In this document: positions 49,959 to 58,744 of the stretch, piece by piece
Position numbering within the stretch: position 1 is the first letter of the stretch
Layout: each line of letters opens with the position of its first letter
Assembly: GCA_964551445.1 (NCBI GenBank)
Contig: CAZKCG010000011.1
Span: forward strand, 1 to 64,000
DNA: 64,000 bases
From: DAOPXV01 sp964551445
Lineage (GTDB): Bacteria > Muiribacteriota > UBA9980
Direction: 5' to 3'
Position numbers and translations under genes: made by a program
Notes under the pieces: generated by a model
The model's database searches: none
What the model was told of the DNA's origin: nothing
Seen by the model: only the letters and a program-made list of their open reading frames with translations

Positions 49959-52649
49959 TCACGCCACCCGCCTTCTACCGGCTTCCGTCAGAAACAAACC
50001 GTTAACGGCCGGCGGATCTTTTTTCAATTTGAAGCGTTCAAGCATCGAACGAAGTTCTACGGACTGACTTGAAAGCTCCTCGCTCGCGGCCGCGGCTTCC
50101 TCGGCGACGGCGGTATTCTGCTGAGTGACCTTATCGACCTGAGATATACCTATATTTACCTGCGCGACGCCTTTTTCCTGTTCCATCGAAGCCGCCGCGA
50201 TATCGCTTACAAGCATGGTCACCTTCGTCACGCCGGCGACTATCTCGCCCAGAGATTTTGCCGTTTCATTGGCCACGGCGGCTCCCATTCCAGTCTTTTT
50301 GATCGAATTTTCTATCATTTCAGCGGTTTCTTTGGCCGCCTTCGCGCTTCTTTGCGCGAGGTTCCTGACTTCCTCGGCTACTACGGTAAACCCTTTTCCG
50401 TGTTTCCCCGCCCTGGCCGCTTCCACGGCGGCGTTCAGCGCGAGCAGATTCGTCTGGAAGGCTATTTCGTCTATCGCTTTTATTATTTTGGCGACGCTGC
50501 TCGAAGATTCGCTTATTTCATTCATAGCCTTCTGCATGTCCGCCATTTTGCCGTTGCCCTCTTCCGCGGCCGCCATCACATTCGAAGCGAGCTTACTCGC
50601 CTTTCCAGCATTTTCGGCGTTAAGACGCGTCTGGGAACTTATCTGCTGCATCGACGCTCCTATCTCTTCGAGCGAACTCGCCGCCTCGGTGGCCGAATGC
50701 GACAGCGACTGGCTCGCGTCAGAAACCTGCCTGGATCCTGCGTTCACCTGATCGGCCGCCTCAAATACCTGTCTTATCAATTCGTTCATGGAATCTATGG
50801 TGGTATTTAGCGCGTTCTTTATCTTTGCGTGATCGCCCTTATAAGAACCGGTGACGGACACCGACAGGTTGCCTTTCGCCATTTCTTCGAGACATCTCGC
50901 CGCTTCCTCCACCGGTTTGGTGACGGCGTCGAGCGTAAAGTTAACGCCTTCGATTATCTTTTTGAAATCGCCTGAATGTCCTTCCGATCTGGCGCGCGTC
51001 GCGAGATGCCCCTCGCAGGCGGCGGCCGAAAGCATTTTAGAATCGATTATAAGCGCGTTTATAGCGTCGATGCACTGATTAAGGTTATTCTTTATTTCAT
51101 TGAAATCGCCCCTGTATTCTTCGGTTATCTTCGAAGGAACGTCGCCTTTCGATATAGATGATATATAGCCGGCGGCGACTTCCAGCGGGCCTATTACGGC
51201 GTCGAGCGTATTATTCATTCCGCTGACTATTCTTTGAAAATCTCCCGAATGCCTGCCCGCGTCCGCCCTCACTCTCAATCGTCCGTCTATAGCCGCCTGA
51301 GACAGGATATTTATGTCGCTTATCATATTTTTAACCGCGTCAATGCACTGATTCAAATTATTTTTTATAACGTTAAAATCTCCCCTGTATTCCTTCGTGA
51401 TCTTCGGCGGAATATTTCCTTCAGAAATATCGGATATATAATCCGAGGTCAGTTTCAACGGCTCGGTGAAAGAATCCATCAAATTGTTGATACCGTCTAT
51501 TATACCCTTAAATTCAAAATTAACCGCACCGCTGTCGCCCCTCACGTCGAGTTCGCCCCGATTTACCGCGCCCGTCAGCCGCCCGCTTTCAGCAATAATT
51601 GAATTTATTATGTTATTAACGCTTTTTGTGATCGCGCCTATGAAAAATATGGCAAAAATAAAAATGACGGCCCCTATCGATAATATCTGCCTGTTAGCGT
51701 CATTTAATTGCGATTCTGAATTTTTAACGAATCCGCCGATCTCGTTTTCGATCTCTTTTTTTATCGAGTCCATTAGTTCCGCGGACCTCCTGCCTTTTTC
51801 AACCAATCCGGCGTAATTTGAATTTATACTGTCGGTCGCGGTCTTATAAAGCCTGTCAGTTCTTTCACGAAACTCCGCAAATTCCTTCTTGATATCGTTT
51901 AACACCGACATTACTTCCGACTTCATCAATTTATCGGCTTCCGATATTTTATTTTCAGATATAAGCGCCCTGATCTTCGGCGCATACTCATGTAACTTTT
52001 TGTGTGGCGCATCAAACTTGTCAAAGATCTCCTTTAGTTCGCCCACCTTGATTTCAGCGGATAAGTACCATTTGCCGAATCCGCATTTAGCCGGATCAGC
52101 CTGACCTTTAAATTCTTCCGCGAAATCGATAGATCTTCTAAGATCGCCGGCCCAGTTCACGTGATCGAGTTCCCTGAGAGATATCATGGCCGAAAGCGGA
52201 ATATACACGCCGTTTATCTGATAAAAAAATTTGATCCTCTCACTATGGTTTTTTATCATTTCATCAGAGTGATCGACGCATTGTTTGATAAGATCTTCGA
52301 TCTCGATTATATTTTTTGAAAATTTCGATTCCAACCTCAATACAGCTGCGCTTTCGAGCGACTTCTGAACCTCCGCTTTTTTTTCTTTCCAAGCGCTTTC
52401 CCGCTTCAGCATAACTTCCGCCGAATATTCGTTAAGCATTTCATTGGATATGTTCATCATATCTATAAAACTGTATTTCAGTTTTTCAAAATTACCCAAC
52501 ACCGGATATTTATTTTCAGTCGTCACTTTGAAATTATTCAAAGCGAATTCCGAAGACCTGTATCCCATGTTTATAACCGATATCAGCGCGGCGCACATCA
52601 ATACGCCCAATAAAAAGATCTTAGCTCCGATCCCGAATTTAAATTTCAT
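49959..52649 (-). CDS. Poly-HAMP methyl-accepting chemotaxis protein with periplasmic CZB-like domain
   Basis: The 896-residue receptor has a membrane helix at about 10-28, a periplasmic sensor to about 320 and a second helix at about 322-341. At least three HAMP-type repeats lie between about 345 and 640 (YISDISEGNIPPKITKEYRGDFN and near copies). The signalling domain has the receptor hairpin EIAFQTNLLALNAAVEAARAG. Residues 160-225 match chemoreceptor zinc-binding domains: H163 (LDHVNWAGDL), C189 (KCGFGKWY), H216 and H220. CZB domains are usually cytoplasmic. A sigma54-like promoter sits upstream. No che genes are in the window. Confidence 0.92.
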   Translation of the reverse strand: MKFKFGIGAKIFLLGVLMCAALISVINMGYRSSEFALNNFKVTTENKYPVLGNFEKLKYSFIDMMNISNEMLNEYSAEVMLKRESAWKEKKAEVQKSLESAAVLRLESKFSKNIIEIEDLIKQCVDHSDEMIKNHSERIKFFYQINGVYIPLSAMISLRELDHVNWAGDLRRSIDFAEEFKGQADPAKCGFGKWYLSAEIKVGELKEIFDKFDAPHKKLHEYAPKIRALISENKISEADKLMKSEVMSVLNDIKKEFAEFRERTDRLYKTATDSINSNYAGLVEKGRRSAELMDSIKKEIENEIGGFVKNSESQLNDANRQILSIGAVIFIFAIFFIGAITKSVNNIINSIIAESGRLTGAVNRGELDVRGDSGAVNFEFKGIIDGINNLMDSFTEPLKLTSDYISDISEGNIPPKITKEYRGDFNVIKNNLNQCIDAVKNMISDINILSQAAIDGRLRVRADAGRHSGDFQRIVSGMNNTLDAVIGPLEVAAGYISSISKGDVPSKITEEYRGDFNEIKNNLNQCIDAINALIIDSKMLSAAACEGHLATRARSEGHSGDFKKIIEGVNFTLDAVTKPVEEAARCLEEMAKGNLSVSVTGSYKGDHAKIKNALNTTIDSMNELIRQVFEAADQVNAGSRQVSDASQSLSHSATEAASSLEEIGASMQQISSQTRLNAENAGKASKLASNVMAAAEEGNGKMADMQKAMNEISESSSSVAKIIKAIDEIAFQTNLLALNAAVEAARAGKHGKGFTVVAEEVRNLAQRSAKAAKETAEMIENSIKKTGMGAAVANETAKSLGEIVAGVTKVTMLVSDIAAASMEQEKGVAQVNIGISQVDKVTQQNTAVAEEAAAASEELSSQSVELRSMLERFKLKKDPPAVNGLFLTEAGRRRVA

Positions 52650-52730
52650 AATTTATCCCTCCCGGCATAACATTTAGATAAAGAATTTAGATAGACTCAG
52701 ATATAAATTTAATAACAATTATCTTAAATT

Positions 52731-52747
52731 AACAATAATCATGCCAA
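52731..52747 (-). promoter_or_regulatory. Sigma54-like promoter for the chemoreceptor gene
   Basis: The minus strand reads TTGGCATGATTATTGTT, close to the sigma54 consensus TTGGCACG-N4-TTGCW, with the -24 GG intact and GT in place of the -12 GC. It lies about 80 bases before the receptor ATG. A sigma54 activator gene is the next gene upstream. Confidence 0.5.
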
Positions 52748-52850
52748 TGAATTTAAAAACCTTATATAACAAAGGTTTTTGATATCACACATTTTTTTTA
52801 AGCTTTTTAAAAAACAATACTATTGCACCTATGTAACATAAAAAATAAAA

Positions 52851-52878
52851 AATCCATCTTTTCAGACGGATTTTTTCA
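52851..52878 (-). terminator. Terminator of the sigma54 activator gene
   Basis: AATCCaTCT and AGAcGGATT make a 9-bp stem with one mismatch and a TTTC loop, with A-runs and T-runs on both sides. It lies about 65 bases past the activator stop. Confidence 0.7.
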
Positions 52879-52942
52879 ATAAATATAATATTATGTTGAT
52901 TTTGTTACATTTTCATATCATTTCAGTTATGCAACACCATCG

Positions 52943-55273
52943 TTATGTCAGATGATACTTCTTCATTTTTCTCCAAAGCGTTATTCTGTCTATATTCAAT
53001 AGTTTTGCAGCCGCGGTCTTGTTGTTGGAACTTTTATCCAACGCCCTTACTATCGTTGATATTTCACTCAATTCAGAATTTATTCTCAACTGTTGCATTT
53101 GTGTAATGATCGTAGTATTGGTCTTGAAATATTTACCGTATTCGGCGGGCAGGTCCGTGATCTGAATAATGTCGCTCTCGCAAGAGACAAAAGCCGATTC
53201 TATGATATTTTGAAGCTCCCTTATATTTCCGGGAAATTCATAACTTAACATGAACTGTTTTACATCCTGCGATATGGAAGTGACGCCCTTCGAATATTTA
53301 CGGTTAAGATCCTGTATGAACCGCCTGGTTATGAGCATTATATCTTCCGCTCTTTCAACGAGGGCCGGCATAGCTATGTTGATGATTTTCAGCCGGTAAT
53401 AAAGATCTTCCCTGAAACTTCCTCCGGATATCATTTTCTGGATATCCCGGTTCGTCGCCGCTATAACGCGCACGTCGGCATTTATGGTTTTCGCCGACCC
53501 GAGAGGCTCGTACTTTTTATCTTCGATAACTCTCAAAAGCTTTACCTGCAGCCTGTAAGGCATTTCACCGATCTCGTCGAGGAATATGGTCCCGCCGTCC
53601 GCCATCGTGAATCTGCCCGGCTTATCCGTTCGAGCGTCAGTGAAAGCTCCTTTGGCGTAGCCAAAAAGTTCAGATTCTATGAGAGTTTCCGGTATCGCGC
53701 CGCAGTTGACAACGACGAACGGCCCCTTTCCCCTGACGGAAAGTTCATGAATAGTTCTGGCCACCAGGCTCTTTCCCGTTCCGGACGGCCCCTCGATCAG
53801 CACGTTGCAATCAGAGCGCGAGGCGTTGTCCATCGATTTAAAAACGGCTTTCATCAAAGGCCCGGAACCGACGATACCATGATAATTATAATTCGGCTCC
53901 AGTGCCGTGATCATGGCTAGTTCTTCTTTTAATTTCACCATCTCGGTCATATCGGTTATCAGGCATAACGCGCCGGCAACTTTTCCATCCGAATCTTCGA
54001 TAGCGGATGAAGTGCGCATTACCGTCAGTATCTTCCCGGTTTTACTTTTAAACCTGAATTCTCCTCTAACCCTTTTTCCGGACTCCATCGTCAGAAGGCC
54101 CGCCGTAGTCATCGAAACCTCCTCGTCGAAAAGGAACTCGTCGACACTTTTTCCGATTATATCGTCAACACCGCATTCCAGGATCTCCGCCATGCGGCGG
54201 TTGGCGAATTTGACCGTTTTTTTCATATCTACAATGATGAACCCTTCGCTGGCATTTTCAATTATATCTCTGTATTTTTTTTCGCTTTCCATGATCTCGT
54301 TCTTCTGTTTTTCATTAATCCAGACCGCGGCGATTAGTTTAGACAATATCTTAAGCGTTTCGATCTCGACGGCGTTCCAAATCCGTTCTTCGGCGCAATC
54401 GTCAAACCCGATAACGCCAGAAAATTCATTTCCGGCGATAATAGGTATAAGCAGAAAGGACTTAACGCTCCTCACATCAAAAAATTTCCCGGCCTCGCCG
54501 TTAAAACTCGATCGCAACCCGACAAATTCTTTGTTAAGAGACAAGGCTTCATGTATTTTTGACAGCCCGGCTTTCTCGATAGAAAATTTTTTGAACTGCT
54601 TAAAATTTTTAAGAGAGCCGAATTCTTTTTTCATCCAATAAGCCTGGATCAAAGCTTCCACTTTTCCGCCGGCATTTTTCATGTTATGAAAAACATAAAC
54701 CCGACTTACTCCAAGCGCTTTTCCGAGCTTTTCAAGTATGGGCGTAAAAACTTCAGAAAATTTATCACATTCAAGCATTTTTTCGCCGGCCGATACTATT
54801 ATCTCGAGTATTTTATCACGCTTCACGAGGCTTTCATTGAGTTTAGCCAGTTTATCATTCATTTCCACGCGCGAGGTCATGTCGATAATTACGCCGACCA
54901 ATTTTTTCCGGCCGTCTTCCGTTGATTTTTCGACTCGCCCGCGCATGAAAAGCCACACCAATCCGCCACGCCCGTTCCCGACACGGAACTCGGTCTCGAA
55001 AAAACCGCCGGAACGCCTGCCCGACCCGGCAAAAACCTCGAACGCGCATGATATTTTTTTGGCGTCCGGCTCATATATTTCACCGGCCCAGTCCTCGAAA
55101 CGCTTATAAGTATCGACGATCTTTTCGCCGGTAAACATTCTATAATGGCGGCATATATACATTTCGCGGGTTTTCATATCGATGTAAAAAAAAGCTTGCT
55201 GACCGCTCTCATGCGATCGGTCGAGGCGGAATTGAAGCTCGGCGGCGCTTAAATCAGAAGGAAAGTGTTTCAT
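52943..55273 (-). CDS. Sigma54-dependent transcriptional activator (PAS, GAF, PAS, AAA+, Fis HTH)
   Basis: The 776-residue protein has a PAS domain (about 20-130), a GAF domain (about 155-320), a second PAS (about 330-445), a sigma54-activator AAA+ domain (about 465-700) and a Fis-type helix-turn-helix (about 735-776; KTAAAKLLNIDRITLWRKMKKY). Walker A is GPSGTGKS, Walker B FLDEIGEM, and the arginine-finger region is present (FREDLYYRL). The loop that contacts sigma54 reads GAFTDA in place of GAFTGA. The gene precedes the chemoreceptor on the same strand, which it probably controls. Confidence 0.92.
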   Translation of the reverse strand: MKHFPSDLSAAELQFRLDRSHESGQQAFFYIDMKTREMYICRHYRMFTGEKIVDTYKRFEDWAGEIYEPDAKKISCAFEVFAGSGRRSGGFFETEFRVGNGRGGLVWLFMRGRVEKSTEDGRKKLVGVIIDMTSRVEMNDKLAKLNESLVKRDKILEIIVSAGEKMLECDKFSEVFTPILEKLGKALGVSRVYVFHNMKNAGGKVEALIQAYWMKKEFGSLKNFKQFKKFSIEKAGLSKIHEALSLNKEFVGLRSSFNGEAGKFFDVRSVKSFLLIPIIAGNEFSGVIGFDDCAEERIWNAVEIETLKILSKLIAAVWINEKQKNEIMESEKKYRDIIENASEGFIIVDMKKTVKFANRRMAEILECGVDDIIGKSVDEFLFDEEVSMTTAGLLTMESGKRVRGEFRFKSKTGKILTVMRTSSAIEDSDGKVAGALCLITDMTEMVKLKEELAMITALEPNYNYHGIVGSGPLMKAVFKSMDNASRSDCNVLIEGPSGTGKSLVARTIHELSVRGKGPFVVVNCGAIPETLIESELFGYAKGAFTDARTDKPGRFTMADGGTIFLDEIGEMPYRLQVKLLRVIEDKKYEPLGSAKTINADVRVIAATNRDIQKMISGGSFREDLYYRLKIINIAMPALVERAEDIMLITRRFIQDLNRKYSKGVTSISQDVKQFMLSYEFPGNIRELQNIIESAFVSCESDIIQITDLPAEYGKYFKTNTTIITQMQQLRINSELSEISTIVRALDKSSNNKTAAAKLLNIDRITLWRKMKKYHLT

Positions 55274-55318
55274 AATCTCAATATATCAGATATCGATTTT
55301 TTTGGCAAGAAATAATTA

Positions 55319-55351
55319 AGGGAACCCGGAACTGCTCCGGCTTCCCTTTTC
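55319..55351 (-). terminator. Terminator downstream of the radical SAM operon
   Basis: AAGGGAAcCCGGA and TCCGGcTTCCCTT pair with one C-C mismatch around ACTGC. On the minus strand the stem is followed by an AT-rich stretch leading to the activator gene. A similar T-rich stretch on the plus side makes it possibly bidirectional. Confidence 0.65.
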
Positions 55352-55434
55352 ATTATTTTATGTGGATAATTTAATTATTATAAGTCGAGGATCAGACTGT
55401 TTTTATTTATAAAAGACTCTCGTTACGAAACCAG

Positions 55435-55540
55435 CAGTATATTGGAAACGCCGCTGAAGCCTTGAAAGCCGCAGTGCCGGTGCAGCCGCGGATGGCGCAT
55501 GAGCCGACGGGCGGGAAACGGCCCGGTCCGCGACTATTAA
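55435..55540. ncRNA. GC-rich folded region, candidate non-coding RNA
   Basis: About 105 GC-rich bases are embedded in AT-rich spacer. CGCGGA (55487-55492) pairs with TCCGCG (55527-55532), enclosing hairpins GGC/GCC (55494-55505) and CGGGC/GCCCG (55508-55525). The flanking GCCGC..GCAGTGCCGGTGCAGCC segment can also fold. On the plus strand one frame stays open through it, but without a start. Class not recognised and strand undetermined. Confidence 0.35.
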
Positions 55541-55558
55541 CTCTTCACTGATATGATA

Positions 55559-55861
55559 TTATCCCTTGAATATAGGCTTGGTCGGATAATAAGCGCGGTC
55601 GTCCAGTTCGTAAACCTCGAGCACCAGCGTATCCGGATATTCGACAGTAAAATCGGTTTCCTTCGGATGCGAGCGCGATATTAAAATTCTGTGGCTGTCC
55701 ATGACCTCATTCGCCTTTTCAGTTTCACACCTGTTCGTGCCATTGGCGTAATTTCGGGTTATCTTAGCTTCGAACGGCACCATGGCGGGGTTATTGAACT
55801 GCAGGTGCAGCAGATAATATTCCGGGGTCCATGAGTATTTATAGCTTTTCATAGTCATCAT
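55559..55861 (-). CDS. Small hypothetical protein paired with radical SAM enzyme
   Basis: The 100-residue soluble protein is beta-rich (DFTVEYPDTLVLEVYELDDRAYYP) with one cysteine and no signal peptide. It begins 8 bases after the radical SAM gene with AAGGAG upstream; ATG 55861 or 55858 is used. Its opening SWTPEYYLLHLQFN resembles the opening VWTPDTKKHNLHLEWN of the radical SAM protein, so the two may share an N-terminal module or a common partner. Function unknown. Confidence 0.6.
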   Translation of the reverse strand: MMTMKSYKYSWTPEYYLLHLQFNNPAMVPFEAKITRNYANGTNRCETEKANEVMDSHRILISRSHPKETDFTVEYPDTLVLEVYELDDRAYYPTKPIFKG

Positions 55862-55869
55862 TCGGCTCC

Positions 55870-56982
55870 TTATGCCATATCTTCCGGCTGACGGTCAGCG
55901 GGGTCGATATGAACGACCGGCGTCTGATAACCGCATTTATTGCACTTCCCATTATCGGCGAGCGCGGGCTTGATATATGTGTTGAGGCCGTAGCGCCTGA
56001 TCAGTAATTCTTTACAGGACGGGCAATATGTGTTCAAACCGTCGCAGTCGAAAGCGTTTCCGACGTATGGAAATTTAAGACCGGCCTCCATCGCGCGGTT
56101 TCTGGCATTCATAACGTCCTCGATCGGCGTCTTTTCGTAGTCCATGTATTTATAGTCCGGATGGAATCTGGTGAAATGTATCGCTATCTCCGGCGAGAGG
56201 TCTTTTAAAATAAAGTTGATCATTTTATCGTAATTATCATTCGTGTTCGTCAGGCCGGTAACGACGAGATTACTGATCTCGTAATGTTTTCCCGAAGCAT
56301 GAACCTGTCTCGTGTTATCAAGAACCGGCGGAAGCCAGCCCTTCGTGAATTTCTTATAATAATCCTCGTCCATGGCCTTTATCGATATCGCGAACACGTC
56401 GATGACCTTCAATAATTCGCTGACCGCTTCGCTGGTTAAGAAAAACGCGGATTTAAAAAGATTTTTCAGGCCGTATTTTTTCGACTCAAGCGCCGTATCC
56501 ATTACGAATTCAAACCAGACCGCCGGATCGTTATACGTCCAGGACAATGTCTTGACGTTATCCGCAACAGCCATGTCGATGACCTGTTTTACCGAATAAT
56601 TATAAATATGTTCGGGCGAAGCGTATTCGAACTGAGAATACATCCAGTTCTGGCAGTAGTCGCAATCGAGGTTGCAGCCGAAATTTCCGAGCGACAATAT
56701 TTTTCCGCCCGGATTGTAGTGGTGGACCGCTTCCGTTTCAATGCGTTCGATCGTAACATGGGTCGCCTTGCCGTAGGACTGAGCGAAAAGCACGCCGCCT
56801 ATGTTTTTTCTAACCTTGCAGAATCCGACCTTTCCCTTCGCGATAATGCAGCGTCTGGGGCAGAGATTGCAGCGGACCTTGTTATCCGGCTGTTTCTCAT
56901 ATAAATAAGCTTCTTTCGACGTATCGTTCCACTCAAGATGAAGATTGTGCTTTTTAGTGTCGGGGGTCCAGACATGACTCAT
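55870..56982 (-). CDS. AmmeMemoRadiSam-type (PflA-like) radical SAM enzyme
   Basis: The 370-residue protein has the radical SAM cluster motif GCNLDCDYC (C103, C107, C110), an N-terminal four-cysteine-type segment (CNLCPRRC...GFC) and a C-terminal zinc ribbon (CPSC...CNKCGY). This is the layout of COG1180 enzymes related to pyruvate-formate-lyase activase and known as AmmeMemoRadiSam; their substrate is unsettled. The usual Memo and AMMECR1 partners are absent here. AAAGGAG precedes the ATG, a strong promoter lies at 57138-57166, and the 100-residue gene is co-transcribed. Confidence 0.88.
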   Translation of the reverse strand: MSHVWTPDTKKHNLHLEWNDTSKEAYLYEKQPDNKVRCNLCPRRCIIAKGKVGFCKVRKNIGGVLFAQSYGKATHVTIERIETEAVHHYNPGGKILSLGNFGCNLDCDYCQNWMYSQFEYASPEHIYNYSVKQVIDMAVADNVKTLSWTYNDPAVWFEFVMDTALESKKYGLKNLFKSAFFLTSEAVSELLKVIDVFAISIKAMDEDYYKKFTKGWLPPVLDNTRQVHASGKHYEISNLVVTGLTNTNDNYDKMINFILKDLSPEIAIHFTRFHPDYKYMDYEKTPIEDVMNARNRAMEAGLKFPYVGNAFDCDGLNTYCPSCKELLIRRYGLNTYIKPALADNGKCNKCGYQTPVVHIDPADRQPEDMA

Positions 56983-57437
56983 GATGAGGCTCCTTTAAGG
57001 CTGATTAGAAATACCCGTGCTTTGAGGTTTTTAACGGCAAATTCATGAAACGGACGGAATCATTTCGCAGCATTTTATAAAAAAAATATAATAATTTGAA
57101 GGATTCTTACGCCATTCGCGTAATTTTTAGATTATATTATATACCCAAAGCGGGTAGTGTTGTCAAGACTTTTTTTGACGGCGCCGTTATCTTCGCGCCT
57201 GCCATTTTTATTTTCCATGTTTCTTTTTTTGCGCCTGCCAACATGAAATTTTAAACACAGCTTAAATTAATAAAAAGTTGGTTTTTCTCTTACGGTTTTC
57301 TTTTACGCCCTTAAATTATCAGCTAATTACATTTTTTTAATTCGAAACTTTTATCATCAGAATGTAGTATAATTATAAAAGAGATAATTAAAATTATTTA
57401 TAAAACGCGAATTTATATAAAATATATGGAGGAACTT
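56983..57437. other. Divergent spacer between the radical SAM and SH3b-lysozyme genes
   Basis: These 455 bases contain the minus-strand promoter (57138-57166) and, near the plus-strand gene, TGTAGTATAATTATAA (about 57374-57389) with AAACTT 17 bases before it. The middle is AT-rich with two GCGCCTGCCA words (57196-57205, 57230-57239) of unknown meaning. No gene was seen. Confidence 0.5.
57138..57166 (-). promoter_or_regulatory. Promoter of the radical SAM operon with internal palindrome
   Basis: On the minus strand TTGACA (57166-57161) and TATATA (57143-57138) are 17 bases apart (TATAAT overlaps two bases further on). The spacer contains ACCC-GCTTT-GGGT, an inverted repeat that could be an operator. 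Confidence 0.7.
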
Positions 57438-58550
57438 ATGAAGAAAAACTTTTTAAAGACCAGGCTTCTCGCTTTTTCCGTTATTTTTCTTCTTCTCTTA
57501 AGCGCGGCGTGCGCGTCCGCTTCTTCGATCAACGACGTTCTCCAAACGCTTTCTACCGACTCAGTAAATGATCAGGCCGCGAATAATTCATCGAACGCCT
57601 CAACCGGCACGGCCGCTCAAACTAATTCAGCTTTAAAAGCTATGATAATGCCCGGACTTGAAAGCGCCAACGTTCGTTCTTCAGCATGGGGCGAGATCAT
57701 AGGAACCATACTTCCCGGAAACTTCATCGATATAAAAGGCGAAGAGGGCGACTGGTACATAATCGAATTCGAAGGTAAAAAAGGCTACATTTTAAAACAG
57801 GCTCTCACAACGAATACGAATATTAAACCCAATTCAAAGACCACTTCGATATCGGGCACCGTAAAAGTAAGCAGGGGCAACAGGCTAAACGTCAGAAACG
57901 GCGTATGGGGAGATAAAATAGGAAGTTTGAACCCCGGCGATAAGATCCAGATATTCGGCGAGGACGGAGAATGGTATAAAATTTATTACAACGGAAAGAC
58001 CGGCTATGTTTATAAAAAATATGTAATTGCCTCCGACGAAGAACAGGCTGTCAGTGCGAACGGCGAAAATCCCGCGGTTCCGAATACGCCGGCGGCACCC
58101 GCCCCTGCCGCACCGGCTCAGCCGTCTGATCCGTCGCAGCCCGCGGCCGCTTCGGACAATCAATTGATCAACTGGCTTCAACAGGCAGGCTTCCGCGGAG
58201 ACGGACTTCATGTAGCATGGGCGATCGCGATGCGCGAATCCAACGGCATCCCGAACATCGGAAAAGGCACTAAATATTTCAACGGCTGCGACTGGGGACT
58301 TTTCCAGTTGAACAAACCCACGTTCGGCAAAAAAGCATGGTGGGACGATCAGAAGATCATGGATCCTATATATTGCGCGAAAGTGGTCTTCGATCTATCG
58401 AAGGGCGGAACATACTGGCTTCCGTGGGGCATTTCCGGCGACGGAAAATCCATGAACGCGGCCTGCTATAAAATGTGGAGCGCTGAAAAACAAAGAAAGT
58501 GCATCTGGGAGCCTTTCAAGAAATGGTATGACAAATACCCGCTTAAATAG
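57438..58550 (+). CDS. Exported SH3b-SH3b protein with lysozyme-like C-terminal domain
   Basis: The 370-residue product has a signal sequence with LLLSAAC, which may be a lipobox though its -3 residue is unusual. Two SH3b repeats lie at about 70-125 and 140-195, followed by an Ala/Pro linker (about 205-235) and a C-terminal domain (about 240-370). The motif AWAIAMRESNG, with a candidate catalytic glutamate, and CDWGLFQLN are typical of lysozyme/transglycosylase folds. It probably cleaves or binds peptidoglycan. ATG 57438 follows GGAGG; ATG 57426 lies before that site. It is related through the SH3b part to the M23 pair at 46.5-48.7 kb. Confidence 0.88.
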   Translation: MKKNFLKTRLLAFSVIFLLLLSAACASASSINDVLQTLSTDSVNDQAANNSSNASTGTAAQTNSALKAMIMPGLESANVRSSAWGEIIGTILPGNFIDIKGEEGDWYIIEFEGKKGYILKQALTTNTNIKPNSKTTSISGTVKVSRGNRLNVRNGVWGDKIGSLNPGDKIQIFGEDGEWYKIYYNGKTGYVYKKYVIASDEEQAVSANGENPAVPNTPAAPAPAAPAQPSDPSQPAAASDNQLINWLQQAGFRGDGLHVAWAIAMRESNGIPNIGKGTKYFNGCDWGLFQLNKPTFGKKAWWDDQKIMDPIYCAKVVFDLSKGGTYWLPWGISGDGKSMNAACYKMWSAEKQRKCIWEPFKKWYDKYPLK

Positions 58551-58580
58551 AACCGCTTTAAATATTAAACATACCGCATA

Positions 58581-58621
58581 AAAAAAGATCCGGCCTTAAA
58601 TTTCAAGCCGGATCTTTTTTT
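58581..58621 (+). terminator. Strong terminator
   Basis: GATCCGGC (58587-58594) and GCCGGATC (58607-58614) form a perfect stem flanked by long A- and T-runs, about 35 bases past the SH3b-lysozyme gene. Confidence 0.9.
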
Positions 58622-58744
58622 ATCTAAGGAGAATTATTATACCAAACCATTGACATCAGCTTAATTTTTTTATACAATTAATGTGTTAAGTTTTTTTTAG
58701 TATATAATATTAATAATATAATTTTATGAAAGAGGGTATGCGAC

